Assembly: GCF_029351045.1 (NCBI RefSeq)
Contig: NZ_JARKIN010000001.1
Location: 186,001 to 250,000 of the forward strand
From: Streptomyces sp. WMMB303
GTDB lineage: Bacteria; Actinomycetota; Actinomycetes; Streptomycetales; Streptomycetaceae
Direction: 5' to 3'
Length of the DNA stretch: 64,000 nt
The notes under the pieces are model-generated. The model saw only the letters and a program-made list of their open reading frames with translations. It did not search any database and had not been told where the DNA came from. Each line of letters starts with the position of its first letter. Position 1 is the stretch's first letter. Position numbers and translations under genes: made by a program. Below are positions 53,410 through 63,252 of the stretch, piece by piece.

Positions 53410-54828
53410 TCAGTGGTGAAAGCCGGTCGCCTTCCGCTCGTCACGCTCCAACGGGCCCGGCTGCCGCCGAAGGTCGGGCAGGGACCGCTCCAGCGAGTCG
53501 AGCAGCAGGTCCGCCAGGTCGGCGGTGAAGCCGTTGCGGCAGACCACGCGCAGCACCGAGAGGTCCTGCCGGTTCGCCGGGAAGGTGTAGGCGGGCACCA
53601 GCCAGCCGTGCTCGCGCAGCCGCCGGGAGACGTCGAAGACGTTGTAGGCGGTGACGCCGGACGCCGTGGTGAAGGCGAACACCGGCAACTGGTCGCCCCA
53701 CGTGAGCATCCGGAAGCCGCCGAGCGCGGCGATCCGCTCGGCCAGGCTGCGGGCCACGTCCCGGGCGGCCTGCTGCACCGCGCGGAAGCCGGTCCGGCCC
53801 AGCCGGAGGAAGGTGTAGTACTGCGCCGCGACCTGCGCACCGGGCCGCGAGAAGTTCAGCGCGAACGTGGGCATCTCGCCCCCGAGGTAGTTGACCCGGA
53901 AGACCAGTTCCTCGGGAAGGCTCTCCGCGTCGCGCCACAGCGCCCAGCCCACCCCGGGGTACACCAGCCCGTACTTGTGCCCCGAGGTGTTGATGGAGGC
54001 CACCCGCTCCAGCCGGAAATCCCACACCAGCCCGGGGTCGAGAAACGGCGCGACCATGGCGCCGGACGCCCCGTCGACGTGGACCGGCACATCGAGCCCG
54101 GTCCGCTCCTGCAGCGCGTCCAGGGCCACGCAGAGATCCTCGACGGGTTCGTAGGAGCCGTCGAAGGTGGAGCCCATGATGCCCACGACCCCGATGGTGT
54201 TCTCGTCGCAGAGCTCGGCCGCCCGCTGCGGGTCGAGATGGAAGCGCTCCCCCTCCATGGGCACCGTGCGCGGCTCCACCTCCCAGAAGTTGCAGAACTT
54301 CTCCCAGCACACCTGCACGTTCACCCCCATGACGAGGTTGGGCCGGGCGCCGGTGCGGAACCGGTCGGCGTTGCGCCGGGCCCAGCGGCGCTTGAGGGCC
54401 AGTCCGGCCAGCATGCAGGCCTCGCTGGACCCGGTCGTGGAGCAGCCCACCGCGCGCTGCGGATCCGGGGCGTGCCACAGGTCGGCGAGCATCGCCACGC
54501 AGCGGCGCTCCAGTTCGGCCGTGCGCGGATACTCGTCCTTGTCGATCATGTTCTTGGCGCTGCACTCCGTCATCAGCGCCTCGGCCCTCGGCTCCATCCA
54601 CGTGGTGACGAATGTCGCCAGGTTCAGCCGGGCGTTGCCGTCCAGCATCAGCTCGTCGCGCACCAGTTCGTAGGTGGTCTCGGACGGCATTGGCCCGTCG
54701 GGCAGCCGGTCCACCGGCGGCACTGTCTCCATCGTCTCGGCGGGGTCGGCCACCGCGTGGAAAGGATTGATCGACAGCGTCCCGCGCCGCGGATCGGCGC
54801 GGCGATCCGCACCATGATGGACAGCCAC
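53410..54828 (-). CDS. gad: Glutamate decarboxylase (PLP-dependent)
   Basis: A 472-residue group II PLP decarboxylase. The cofactor Lys285 is in SINTSGHKYGLVYPG; the ring-stacking and Asp contacts are in PVHVDGASGAMVAPF. The CSTTGSSEACMLAGLALKRRW and RLNLATFVTTWMEP segments are specific to GadA/GadB-type glutamate decarboxylases. It converts L-glutamate to GABA, consuming a proton. No GABA/glutamate antiporter gene is beside it, so acid resistance is not proven. Start GTG 54828 follows GAAGGGAG. Confidence 0.92.
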   Translation of the reverse strand: MAVHHGADRRADPRRGTLSINPFHAVADPAETMETVPPVDRLPDGPMPSETTYELVRDELMLDGNARLNLATFVTTWMEPRAEALMTECSAKNMIDKDEYPRTAELERRCVAMLADLWHAPDPQRAVGCSTTGSSEACMLAGLALKRRWARRNADRFRTGARPNLVMGVNVQVCWEKFCNFWEVEPRTVPMEGERFHLDPQRAAELCDENTIGVVGIMGSTFDGSYEPVEDLCVALDALQERTGLDVPVHVDGASGAMVAPFLDPGLVWDFRLERVASINTSGHKYGLVYPGVGWALWRDAESLPEELVFRVNYLGGEMPTFALNFSRPGAQVAAQYYTFLRLGRTGFRAVQQAARDVARSLAERIAALGGFRMLTWGDQLPVFAFTTASGVTAYNVFDVSRRLREHGWLVPAYTFPANRQDLSVLRVVCRNGFTADLADLLLDSLERSLPDLRRQPGPLERDERKATGFHH

Positions 54829-55025
54829 AGGACTCCCTTCGCCGGACGCCAGTGGGCGGCACGACCGTATTCGAGCGCATGCGGAGGCCCGATTTCCAGC
54901 ACGCCGGGCGTGTCAGAGCCGCAAAGCTCCGAGTGGTGGAGGGGATCCGACCGGCACGGCCCAGCCCGCGCCCCGCACCCGGCCGGGGGCATGCCGCCGG
55001 TCACGGGGCTCCGGGTGACGGCGCC

Positions 55026-56540
55026 TCAGGGCGCCCGGTTCCCGCGCTCCTTCTCCTGTTCCAGCAGCGCGTCCAGATCCCGGAGCCGTTCCAGGCCACG
55101 GACCGGCTGCGCCATCCGCGCGTTGTGCGCGAACGCCTCCCGGTGCCGGTGCAGGAAGGACCAGTACCCGGCCGTGTAGGGGCAGGCGCGGTCGCCCACG
55201 CGCACGTCGGGGCGGTAGGCGCAGCCCCCGCACAGATCGCTCATCCGGTTCACATAGGCGCCGCCCGAGGTGTAGGGCTTGGTGGTCATCCGGCCGCCGT
55301 CCGCGTACTGCGACATCCCCACGACATTGGGCAGCATGACCCAGTCGTAGCCGTCGACGAAGCTGCGGTGGAACCAGTCGGTGACCGCGGCCGGGTCCCA
55401 GCCGCGCTGGAGCGCGTAGGAGCCCAGCACCATCAGCCGGGGGATGTGGTGGGTCCAGCCGGAGTCGCGCACCTGGGCCAGCACCGTGTGCAGGCAGCGG
55501 GCCTCGACGGCGTCCGCGTCCAGCGCGCTGAACCACTCGGGCAGCGGGGCCCGGTGCCGCAGCCGGTTGGCCCGCCGGTAGCCCTCGCCGAAGTACCAGT
55601 AGAGCTGCCAGACGTACTCGCGCCACCCGCAGATCTGCCGGACGAACCCCTCCACGCTGTTGAGCGGGGCCTCCCCGGCCCGGTAGGCCCGCTCGGCCCT
55701 CTCCAGCACCTCCCAGGGGTCCAGCAGCCCGAGGTTGAGCGAGGAGGACAGCAGGCTGTGGCTGAGCACCGGGTCGGCCGCGAGCATGGCGTCCTCGTAC
55801 GGCCCGAAGGTGGGCAGCCGGTCCGCGACGAAGCGGCGCAGCGCGGCGAGCGCCTCGCGGCGGGTGGCGGGGAACCGGCGCGGCCCGTCGCGGCCGACGA
55901 AACGGACCTCCCCGGCGCGCTCCCAGGTGTCGAGGTCGTGGCGCACCTCGTCGTCGATCTCGTCCTCCCGGGGCCGGTAGGGCGCCCGCACCGGAAGCGT
56001 CGCGCGGTCCCCGGGCGGGGGTTCGCGGTTGTCGCTGTCCAGGTTCCACCGGCCGCCCAGCGGCTGGTCGCCGTCCATCAGCAGGTCGTGGTCGCGGCGG
56101 ACCCACCGGTAGAAGCCCTCCTGGCGCAGCCGGGCGCCCGCCTGCCCGTCCGCCCAGGCACGGAAGGAATCCTGGTCGACCAGGAAGCCGCGCGCCGGCA
56201 GGACCGTGACCTGCGGCAGCCCCTGCACCAACCCGAGCGCGGCACGCGAAGTGGGATGGTGGACCGTGACGCTCCGCTCGCCCAGCGCGGTCCGCAGCCC
56301 CTCGCGGTAGGTCTCGGCACGCACATAGCTGACCCGGTCGCCGAGTTCGGCGGCGCGGTGGCGCATCGCGGACAGCAGCAGGTGCGCCTTGGCCCGGTGG
56401 AAGGGACGGCGCCGGAAGACCGCCCGCGACTCGATCATGACGAGCGGCGCGTTCCCGCCGGGTCCGTCCGGGCCGGGGGTCAGGAAGTGCGGGCCGAGCT
56501 GGTCGCCGAAGAGCCAGTGGGCGCGGGGAGGGGTGCTCAC
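55026..56540 (-). CDS. Iron-sulfur bacterial photolyase/cryptochrome (PhrB-like)
   Basis: A 504-residue deoxyribodipyrimidine-photolyase-related protein of the FeS-BCP class. Four cysteines for a [4Fe-4S] cluster are at 349, 437, 440 and 453 (EARCLHTV, DLCGGCAY, ACPYT). Their spacing is the same as in Agrobacterium PhrB, a prokaryotic (6-4) photolyase. The N-terminal Rossmann-type antenna domain starts WLFGDQL, and the catalytic helical domain holds ICGWREYVWQLYWY. It should repair UV photoproducts or act as blue-light receptor. Start ATG 56540. It lies 16 bp behind the phr gene on the same strand, so the two photolyases form one operon. Confidence 0.9.
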   Translation of the reverse strand: MSTPPRAHWLFGDQLGPHFLTPGPDGPGGNAPLVMIESRAVFRRRPFHRAKAHLLLSAMRHRAAELGDRVSYVRAETYREGLRTALGERSVTVHHPTSRAALGLVQGLPQVTVLPARGFLVDQDSFRAWADGQAGARLRQEGFYRWVRRDHDLLMDGDQPLGGRWNLDSDNREPPPGDRATLPVRAPYRPREDEIDDEVRHDLDTWERAGEVRFVGRDGPRRFPATRREALAALRRFVADRLPTFGPYEDAMLAADPVLSHSLLSSSLNLGLLDPWEVLERAERAYRAGEAPLNSVEGFVRQICGWREYVWQLYWYFGEGYRRANRLRHRAPLPEWFSALDADAVEARCLHTVLAQVRDSGWTHHIPRLMVLGSYALQRGWDPAAVTDWFHRSFVDGYDWVMLPNVVGMSQYADGGRMTTKPYTSGGAYVNRMSDLCGGCAYRPDVRVGDRACPYTAGYWSFLHRHREAFAHNARMAQPVRGLERLRDLDALLEQEKERGNRAP

Positions 56541-56556
56541 GGGGAATCAGCTCCGT

Positions 56557-57927
56557 TCACTTGCCGCGTGCCCGCAGGAAGCGGCCCGAAGCCGCGGTGA
56601 GGTCGGCGATCCGCTCGGGGTAGTCCAGGGCCGCGCGCTGCTGATCGTCCAGTTTCCAGGGCTCGTGGACCGTGCGGCCGGAGAGCTGTGCCAGTTCCGG
56701 TACCCAGCGGCGGACGTAGTCGCCCTGCGGGTCGTACTTCTTCGCCTGGGTGATCGGGTTGAGGACCCGGTTGGGACGGGTGTCGGTGCCGGTGCCGGCC
56801 ACCCACTGCCAGTTCATCTGGTTGTTGGCCATGTCCCCGTCGACCAGGAGGTCGAGGAAGTGGCGGGCGCCGACGCGCCAGTCGATGTACAGGGTCTTGG
56901 TGAGGAAGCTGCCGACCAGCAGACGGCCCCGGTTGTGCATCCAGCCCTCGTGGCGCAGTTGGCGCAGGGCGGCGTCGATCACCGGGAACCCGGTGGCGCC
57001 CTGCTTCCAGGCCGCTACCTCCTCCGGTGCCTCCTCCTCGGTGCGCCAGCGGTCGTGGTGCGTGCGGTACTCGGCGTGTCCGGACCGCGGCCGGGCGCAG
57101 AGTACCTGGTGGTGGAAGTCCCGCCAGGCGAGCTGCCGCACGAACGCGTCGGCGCCGGGCCCGCCCTTCTCCCGGGACCGGGCGACGATTTCGACGGGTG
57201 AGAGGGTGCCGAAGTGCAGGTACGGGGACAGCCGGGAGGTGGCGTCCCCGGCCAGGTCGTCGTGCTGTTCCTCATAGGAGTCCATCCCGGAGCGGCGCCA
57301 GTCGGTGAACCGCTTGCGGCCCGCCGTCTCGCCACCCTCCGGCACACCGGGCGAGACTCCCCGCACCTTCTCCCTGCTGGGGATCTCCTCCCCGCGGACG
57401 TCCTCGACCCCGGGGACACGCCGGGGCGCGCCCAGGACGTCGCGTTGGTGGTCCTTCTCCCAGCGCCGGAAGTACGGGGTGAAGACGGCCATGTGGTCCT
57501 TCCCTGCGGGGGTGATCTCCCCCGGGGCCACCGCCGTGATCACCCGGTCGTGGACCCGCAGCCTCCGGCCCGCCGATTCCAGGGCCGCCGCCAGCCGTTC
57601 CTCCCGTCGGCCGGCGTAGGCGCTCACGTCGGCGGAGATGTGCACCTCGGCGGCGCCGGCCTCGTGCGCGACCCGGCACACCTGCTCGACGACGTCTCCG
57701 GTACGCACCACGAGGCGGGAGCCCCGCTCCCGCAACTGCCGGTCGAGGTCGGCCAGGCAGTCCGCGAGGAACGCGCGCCGGTTGGGAACGGCGTATCCGG
57801 CGGCACTGATGGCGTCGTCCCGCACGAAGAGCGGGACGACCGCGTCACCGTCGGCGAGGGCTTCCCTCAGCGGCGGGTTGTCGCGCAGACGGAGGTCGCG
57901 GGTGAAGAGCACGACGGAGACGGCCAT
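56557..57927 (-). CDS. phr: Deoxyribodipyrimidine photolyase, class I
   Basis: A 456-residue cyclobutane pyrimidine dimer photolyase. The N-terminal antenna domain opens VSVVLFTRDLRLRDNPPL. The FAD domain has GRLLVGSFLTK, the WRDFHHQ segment and the MNWQWVAGTGTDTRPNRVLNP signature with the electron-transfer Trp residues. It splits thymine dimers using light. Start ATG 57927 with CAGGAG. An in-frame upstream extension of about 95 codons is low-complexity and was dropped. First gene of a two-gene photorepair operon. Confidence 0.94.
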   Translation of the reverse strand: MAVSVVLFTRDLRLRDNPPLREALADGDAVVPLFVRDDAISAAGYAVPNRRAFLADCLADLDRQLRERGSRLVVRTGDVVEQVCRVAHEAGAAEVHISADVSAYAGRREERLAAALESAGRRLRVHDRVITAVAPGEITPAGKDHMAVFTPYFRRWEKDHQRDVLGAPRRVPGVEDVRGEEIPSREKVRGVSPGVPEGGETAGRKRFTDWRRSGMDSYEEQHDDLAGDATSRLSPYLHFGTLSPVEIVARSREKGGPGADAFVRQLAWRDFHHQVLCARPRSGHAEYRTHHDRWRTEEEAPEEVAAWKQGATGFPVIDAALRQLRHEGWMHNRGRLLVGSFLTKTLYIDWRVGARHFLDLLVDGDMANNQMNWQWVAGTGTDTRPNRVLNPITQAKKYDPQGDYVRRWVPELAQLSGRTVHEPWKLDDQQRAALDYPERIADLTAASGRFLRARGK

Positions 57928-58139
57928 GTACTGCTCCTGCGTCGGGGGTGGGGCCGGGTCTTCGCGGGACACGGGCCGGGCGGCGGCCGGCGGCCCGCGG
58001 AGACCCGGCGGCCCAGCATCTCGTGTCACCGGCTGCTGTGTTGACAGGCGGCCCGCGTGTCGGCCCTCTGTTCCGGGCACCCGGCCGCCGGCGGGGCACC
58101 GACGGCGCCCACGCCGCCGGTGCCCCGCCCGGCGGCCGG

Positions 58140-60509
58140 CTACACGACGGCGCCCGAGTCGTTCCCGGCGCGCCGCCGCTCCGGCACCGCCCGCCGCGGC
58201 TTCGGCCGCCACCGCTCCAGCACCGCGGCCAGCGGCGCGGCCGTCAGCGCCGTGGACACCATCCCGAGCACCACACCGGCCAGCAGCGCCACCGAGAAGT
58301 CGGTCAGCGAGTCACCGCCCAGCACCGCCAGCGCGACGAGGATGAACAGCGCCCCCATACCGGTGTTCACCGTCCGCGGCAGGGTGCGCAGCACCGCGGC
58401 GTCGGCCAAGTCCGGCAGCGGCCGGGAGCGATCCGCGCGGCGCATGGAGCGGAGCCGGTCGAAGACGACCACGGTGTCGTTGACCGAGTAGCCGACGACG
58501 GTCAGCAGCGCGGCGAGGAAGACGCTGTCGACCGGGTTGCCCAGCCAGGCGAACAGGCCGACGACCAGCAGCACGTCCTGCACCATCGCGGCGACCGCGG
58601 CGGTGGCCAGCGTCCAGCGGAACCTGACGCTCAGGTACAGCAGTTGGGCGCCGACGGCGAGGGCCAGCGCCAGCAGTGCCTTGTCGCGCAGTTCACCGCC
58701 GAGGCTGGGACCGACCGTCTCGTCCCGCTCGACCGTGATCCGGCCGCCGGCCTCGCGCAGCTCCTGCTGGATACGCTCGCTTCCGGCGTCGCCGAGCGCT
58801 TCGGTGCGCACCGAGACACCGCCGTCGCCCGCCTCCTGCACCACGGCGCGCGGAAAGCCGGCGTCCGCCACGGCCTCTCGTGCGGTGTCGGCGTCGACAG
58901 GCCGGCCGGTGCTGTACTCGATCAGGCGGCCGCCGGTGAACTCCACGCCGAACTCGAGTCCGCGCAGTCCGATCCCGGCGAGGGCCGCCAGGACCAGTCC
59001 GCCCATCACACTCAGCCACAGTCCGGGGCGGCGCGCCAGCCGCGGCCCACGCGAGGCGGGCCGGGTGCGCAGCCGCGAGCGGCCCGCCAGGCCGGTGATC
59101 CCGGGGCGCCGCCGCACGCCGCGGCGCCGCACGGACCACTCGGCAAGCACCCGCGTGACCAGCATCGCGGAGACCATCGAGGCCAGCACGCCGAGCGAGA
59201 GCGTCACACCGAAGCCCTTGACCGGCCCGGTCGCGAAGACGAACAGCAGCCCGGCGGCCAGCAGCGTGGTGACATTGGAGTCGATGACGGCGCTGTACGC
59301 CTCCCGGAAGCCGATCCGCAGCGCCCGCGGCAGATCCCGTTCGGACCGGCCCCTGTCCGGCCGCGGAACCGGGCGGCCGTAGTCCTCCCGGGCGCGTTCG
59401 AAGACCAGGACGTTGGCGTCGACTGCCATGCCGATGGCGAGGACGAATCCGGCCAGCCCCGGGAGCGTCAGCGTGGCGCCGAGAGCGACGAGCGCCGCGT
59501 ACGAGAGCAGGCCGTACACCCCGAGCGCGAGCGTGGCCAGTCCGCCCAGCAGACGGTAGCCGACGGTGAGGAACAACCCCGTGCACACCAGTCCGACGAC
59601 CGCCGCCTGAGCGCTCGCCCGGATCGCGTCCGCGCCCAGGGTGGGGCCCACCGTCCGCTGTTCGACCACCTCGACGGGGACGGGCAGCGCGCCGCCCTTG
59701 ACGAGCGCCGCCAGGTCCTTGGCCTCCGAGTCGTCGAAGCCGCCGGTGATCTGCGTGGAGCCGCCGGTGATTCCGGTGCGGCAGGGGACGCTCTGCTCGA
59801 TGTGCGGTGCGGAGACCACGCGGTCGTCCAGCACGATGGCCACCCGCCGCTGCGGGGCGTCCGGAGCCCGGCAGGCGGCCTGGCCGGTCAGCTCCGCCCA
59901 GCGGCCGGAGGCGCCGTCGCGGAAGTCGACGGTCACGCTCCAGCCGCTGCCCTGCGTGTTGTCGAACCGCGCCTCGGCGTCCCGCACGCCCTCTCCGGTC
60001 AGCGCCGCCGGCCCCAGCCGGAGGAAGGCGCCCGCAGCGTCCGGGGCGGGCAGGGTCCGTTCGCCGCCGGGCTCCTTCCCGGTGCGCTCCCCGGCTGCCG
60101 GCCTGCGGTCGGTGACCTCCTCGACCGGGTGGAAGGTCAGTTGGGCGGTACGGCCGATCACCTCGGCGGCCTCCCGGGGGTCCCGCACTCCGGGCAGTTC
60201 CACGACGATCCGGTTCTCCCCCGCCCGGGAGAGCGCGGGCTCGGCGACGCCCAGGGCGTCCACACGCTTGCGCAGGACATCCAGCGCACGGTCGGTGGCG
60301 GCCCCGTCGGCGCGCACGCCGGGGCCGTCCCGCGTCTGGAGGACGAGATGGGTGCCGCCCTTGAGGTCCAGCCCCAGTCGGGGCGGGGTGCTCAGGGCGA
60401 AGAAGAGCGAGACTCCTATGGCGACGCAGCCCAGTAGCGCGCGCCACAGGGACGCGCGGGACCGGCGCCGAGCACCGGAGGCAGAGGTACGGCGAGGCGT
60501 ACGGGACAC
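58140..60509 (-). CDS. secDF: SecD-SecF fusion, preprotein translocase subunit
   Basis: A 789-residue fusion of SecD and SecF. It has the SecD opening LGLDLKGGTHLVLQT, the periplasmic P1 domain, and transmembrane helices with GMAVDANVLVFERARED. After a basic linker (about residues 495-530), SecF begins (EFGVEFTGGRLIEYSTG) and contains VGYSVNDTVVVFDRLR. The Asp and Arg of both halves needed for proton-driven pulling are present. Such fusions occur beside separate secD and secF genes in Streptomyces, so this is probably the additional paralogue. Start is GTG 60509 with CTGGAG. Confidence 0.9.
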   Translation of the reverse strand: MSRTPRRTSASGARRRSRASLWRALLGCVAIGVSLFFALSTPPRLGLDLKGGTHLVLQTRDGPGVRADGAATDRALDVLRKRVDALGVAEPALSRAGENRIVVELPGVRDPREAAEVIGRTAQLTFHPVEEVTDRRPAAGERTGKEPGGERTLPAPDAAGAFLRLGPAALTGEGVRDAEARFDNTQGSGWSVTVDFRDGASGRWAELTGQAACRAPDAPQRRVAIVLDDRVVSAPHIEQSVPCRTGITGGSTQITGGFDDSEAKDLAALVKGGALPVPVEVVEQRTVGPTLGADAIRASAQAAVVGLVCTGLFLTVGYRLLGGLATLALGVYGLLSYAALVALGATLTLPGLAGFVLAIGMAVDANVLVFERAREDYGRPVPRPDRGRSERDLPRALRIGFREAYSAVIDSNVTTLLAAGLLFVFATGPVKGFGVTLSLGVLASMVSAMLVTRVLAEWSVRRRGVRRRPGITGLAGRSRLRTRPASRGPRLARRPGLWLSVMGGLVLAALAGIGLRGLEFGVEFTGGRLIEYSTGRPVDADTAREAVADAGFPRAVVQEAGDGGVSVRTEALGDAGSERIQQELREAGGRITVERDETVGPSLGGELRDKALLALALAVGAQLLYLSVRFRWTLATAAVAAMVQDVLLVVGLFAWLGNPVDSVFLAALLTVVGYSVNDTVVVFDRLRSMRRADRSRPLPDLADAAVLRTLPRTVNTGMGALFILVALAVLGGDSLTDFSVALLAGVVLGMVSTALTAAPLAAVLERWRPKPRRAVPERRRAGNDSGAVV

Positions 60510-60818
60510 GACCACTCCAGGCTGAAGAGGTACCGCGCGGTGCGCGGCACACGGGGCAGTCGGCCGCCCGCTCGCGTCCCGGAGCCGCCTCGGGGGCGGC
60601 GCCGGTGGAGTGCACCGCGGGGCGCCCGGGGCACGGCGTCCGCGCGCGATCGGGCGCGCGGAGTGCCGGACGGGCGTAGCGATACGGGGCGCGGCATCGG
60701 CCCGCCGGGGCCGGCAGCGCGGCGGTCCTCTTCGGTGCGGCGCGCTGTCAGGCACTCCCGTCGCGGGGAGCACCGGGGCGCCGCTGTCCGGGGCGTGGAA
60801 GGGGGCCGGCCGACTCGG
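60510..60818. other. Intergenic gap upstream of secDF
   Basis: About 310 bp between the secDF start and the stop of a small secreted-protein gene, both on the minus strand. It should contain the secDF promoter. No other element recognised. Confidence 0.4.
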
Positions 60819-61244
60819 TCAGACGTCGAGCGGCGCGGCGGGCGGGCCCCGGCTGGAGCGCGGGTCGTACCAGGAGGGCGGCGGTGCGCGTTCCTGTGCG
60901 GGACGCCCGGCGAGTCGGCTGTGCAGCGGGAGGGCATCCACGGCCGGAACGGCGGTCGGCAGCGCGGGGTGAGGGGCCGGGTGGCCGGACAGCCGCGCCT
61001 GGTGCGGGGCGTCGGCCGTGGCGTCGTGCGCCGCGGGAGCGGAGTGGGAGTCGGAGCGGACAGCGGGTGTCCGCGCGCTGTGCTGCGCTTCCCGGTCCAC
61101 CGGCACGACGACGGTGGCGGCCGGTGCGCCGCCCGGTCCGGTCAGAGCCGTCGCGGTACCCGGCACCAGCAGCAGGGCGCCCCATACGAGGGTGAGGAGG
61201 ACGGACGCCGTACGACGGGACCACGCCCGCGCGTTGCGCTGCAT
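60819..61244 (-). CDS. Small exported protein, Ala/Pro/His-rich
   Basis: A 141-residue protein of no recognised family. Residues 1-34 look like a signal peptide or anchor (MQRNARAWSRRTASVLLTLV, then WGALLLVPGTATAL). The rest is low-complexity, rich in Ala, Pro, His and Ser, without cysteine. Start ATG 61244 follows GGGGAGGGACG. It is probably a small cell-surface or secreted protein; conservation was not assessable. Confidence 0.55.
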   Translation of the reverse strand: MQRNARAWSRRTASVLLTLVWGALLLVPGTATALTGPGGAPAATVVVPVDREAQHSARTPAVRSDSHSAPAAHDATADAPHQARLSGHPAPHPALPTAVPAVDALPLHSRLAGRPAQERAPPPSWYDPRSSRGPPAAPLDV

Positions 61245-61405
61245 CGTCCCTCCCCGTCTCCGCCCGGCCGGTCCGGCTCAGTCTACGCGGGGCGCACCCG
61301 CCCGGCCGGCACGCGTGCGGACGGCCGACTCTGCGCGGGATACGGCGCATCCGGTGGGCTCGGATGGCTTGAGGCCCGAAGTCGGGTACTGATAGGTATA
61401 GAGCA

Positions 61406-62065
61406 ATGATCATGGCTTTCGGTGTTCCGGGTACGGCGTATACGGCGTACCGGGCCCGTCGCGCCCCGGGCCGGTGGCGGCGGAGTACGCGGGCTGCCGC
61501 GGGGACGGTGCTGCTGCTCGCCGCGGTCGCCGCGTGCGGCGGCGGGGAGGACGCGGACGGGAAGGATCCGGGCGCGGGCGACTCCCCGCCCGCTTCCGCC
61601 GCCGACGGCGCCGCCGACTCGTCCGCCCCGGCCACCGGCGGCCATGAGGCAACCGGAGGCGGAACCCGGCGCTGTGCCGCCTCGGATCTGACGATGTCCC
61701 TGGATCCGGCGGAGAGCCGGGCGGGCAGCCGGTACTTCGACATGGCCCTGAAGAACACCACGGACGCCGCCTGCCTCCTCAAGGGCTACCCCCGGGTGTC
61801 GCTGACCGGCGAGGACGGCGCCACGATCGGCAGCCCGGCCGCCCACGCGGACGACGGCACCGCCCGGACGGTGACCCTGCAGCCCTCCACCCGGGCCCAC
61901 GCGAAGCTGCGCACCGGGAGCGAGGACGCCGCCGACGGCTCCTGCTGGGCGAGGCCGCGGTCAGTCGAGGTGCGTCCGCCCGGCTCCGACCGGGCCCTGA
62001 CCGCCGAGGTGGACGGACTGCGGGTGTGCGGCGGCCTGTTCACGGTCACCGCCCTGGAGTGGTGA
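61406..62065 (+). CDS. DUF4232 lipoprotein
   Basis: A 219-residue lipoprotein. Residues 30-44 form the lipobox region (LLLAAVAACGGG, lipidated Cys44). After an Ala/Gly/Asp-rich linker comes a DUF4232 domain (CAASDLTMSL, then FDMALKNTTDAACLLKGYPRVSL, closing with CGGLFTVT), a beta-sandwich common in actinomycete lipoproteins of unknown role. Four cysteines in that domain probably form two disulphides. The N terminus before the lipobox is unusually long; a later start may be used. Confidence 0.8.
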   Translation: MIMAFGVPGTAYTAYRARRAPGRWRRSTRAAAGTVLLLAAVAACGGGEDADGKDPGAGDSPPASAADGAADSSAPATGGHEATGGGTRRCAASDLTMSLDPAESRAGSRYFDMALKNTTDAACLLKGYPRVSLTGEDGATIGSPAAHADDGTARTVTLQPSTRAHAKLRTGSEDAADGSCWARPRSVEVRPPGSDRALTAEVDGLRVCGGLFTVTALEW

Positions 62066-62262
62066 AGCACCCCGGCGGACCGCGGCCGCGCGCGGCCCCC
62101 TCCGGGATGCGGCGACAGGGCCGCGCCGCAGGTCCCGCCGCAGGTCCGGCCCCTCCCGCAGGCTAGAGTCTGCGCCGGACCCGGCGTGCGCACCGGTGCC
62201 GCCCCAGGCGGCGCGTGCCCGGCATCGGAGACGGCACACGACGCTCGGGAGAAGCGCGGACG

Positions 62263-63174
62263 ATGGACTACCAGGCGGTGCTCGAGGAGGTCGCGGCCAC
62301 TGCGGCGCCCCAGGTCGGCCGCGGGCAGCCGGCCGGATACATCCCGGCGCTGGCCGAGGTGGACCTGGGCGGGTTCGGCATGGCGGTCGCCGACGTGGAC
62401 GGTTCGGTCACCGGGGTCGGCGACTGGCAGGTGCCCTTCTCCATACAGAGCGTCTCCAAAGCGTTCGGCCTGGCGCTGGTACTGGCCCGGGACGGCGAGA
62501 GCCTGTGGGGCCGGGTGGGCCGCGAGCCGTCCGGCACCGCCTTCAACTCCCTGGTGCAGTTGGAGTACGAGAACGGCATCCCGCGCAACCCCTTCATCAA
62601 CGCGGGCGCGCTGGTGGTCACCGACCGGCTGCAGTCGCTCACCGGCGACGCCAGCACCTCGATGCTGGACTTCCTGTGCACCCAGAGCGGCAATCCGGCC
62701 GTCGCCTTCGACCCGCAGGTGGCCTCCTCCGAGTCCGAGCACGGGGACCGCAACGCCGCCCTGGCGTACCTCATGGCCAGCTACGACAATCTGGACAACC
62801 CCGTACCGACGGTGCTGGACCACTACTTCTGGCAGTGCTCCATCAGCATGAGCTGCCGCGATCTGGCGCTGGCCGGCTCCTTCCTGGCCCGGCAGGGAGT
62901 GGGGACGGACGGCTCCCGGCTGCTCCCGGCCCGCGATGTGAAGCGGGTCAACGCGGTCATGCTCACCTGCGGGACCTACGACGCGGCGGGCGACTTCGCC
63001 TACCGGGTGGGACTGCCGGGCAAGAGCGGGGTCGGCGGGGGGATCCTGGCGGTGGTGCCCGGCCGGTGCACGCTCTGCGTCTGGAGTCCCGGCCTGGACC
63101 TGCGCGGCAACTCGGTGGCGGGCGTCGCGGCACTGGACGCCTTCACCTCGCTCACCGGATGGTCGGTGTTCTGA
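62263..63174 (+). CDS. glsA: Glutaminase A
   Basis: A 303-residue serine-dependent glutaminase. The catalytic pair is Ser63 and Lys66 in SIQSVSKAFGL (SxxK), with ENGIPRNPFINAGAL, the Tyr of SYDNLDNPVP and PGKSGVGGGILAVVPG as other family blocks. It hydrolyses L-glutamine to glutamate and ammonia. The ATG 62263 was taken as start, with GGGAGAAG upstream; the 16-codon longer form adds unrelated residues. Confidence 0.94.
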   Translation: MDYQAVLEEVAATAAPQVGRGQPAGYIPALAEVDLGGFGMAVADVDGSVTGVGDWQVPFSIQSVSKAFGLALVLARDGESLWGRVGREPSGTAFNSLVQLEYENGIPRNPFINAGALVVTDRLQSLTGDASTSMLDFLCTQSGNPAVAFDPQVASSESEHGDRNAALAYLMASYDNLDNPVPTVLDHYFWQCSISMSCRDLALAGSFLARQGVGTDGSRLLPARDVKRVNAVMLTCGTYDAAGDFAYRVGLPGKSGVGGGILAVVPGRCTLCVWSPGLDLRGNSVAGVAALDAFTSLTGWSVF

Positions 63175-63252
63175 TCCCCTGGCCCGGGGGCGGGGCAGCA
63201 GCTCCCGGGCGCGCCCCGGGGGCGCCCGAGCCCTGCTCCACCGCGTCGGGCG

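Noticed and set aside
57948..60437. 829-codon plus-strand frame opposite secDF
   Set aside because: Low-complexity Arg/Gly/Gln-rich reading; SecD and SecF motifs are on the minus strand.
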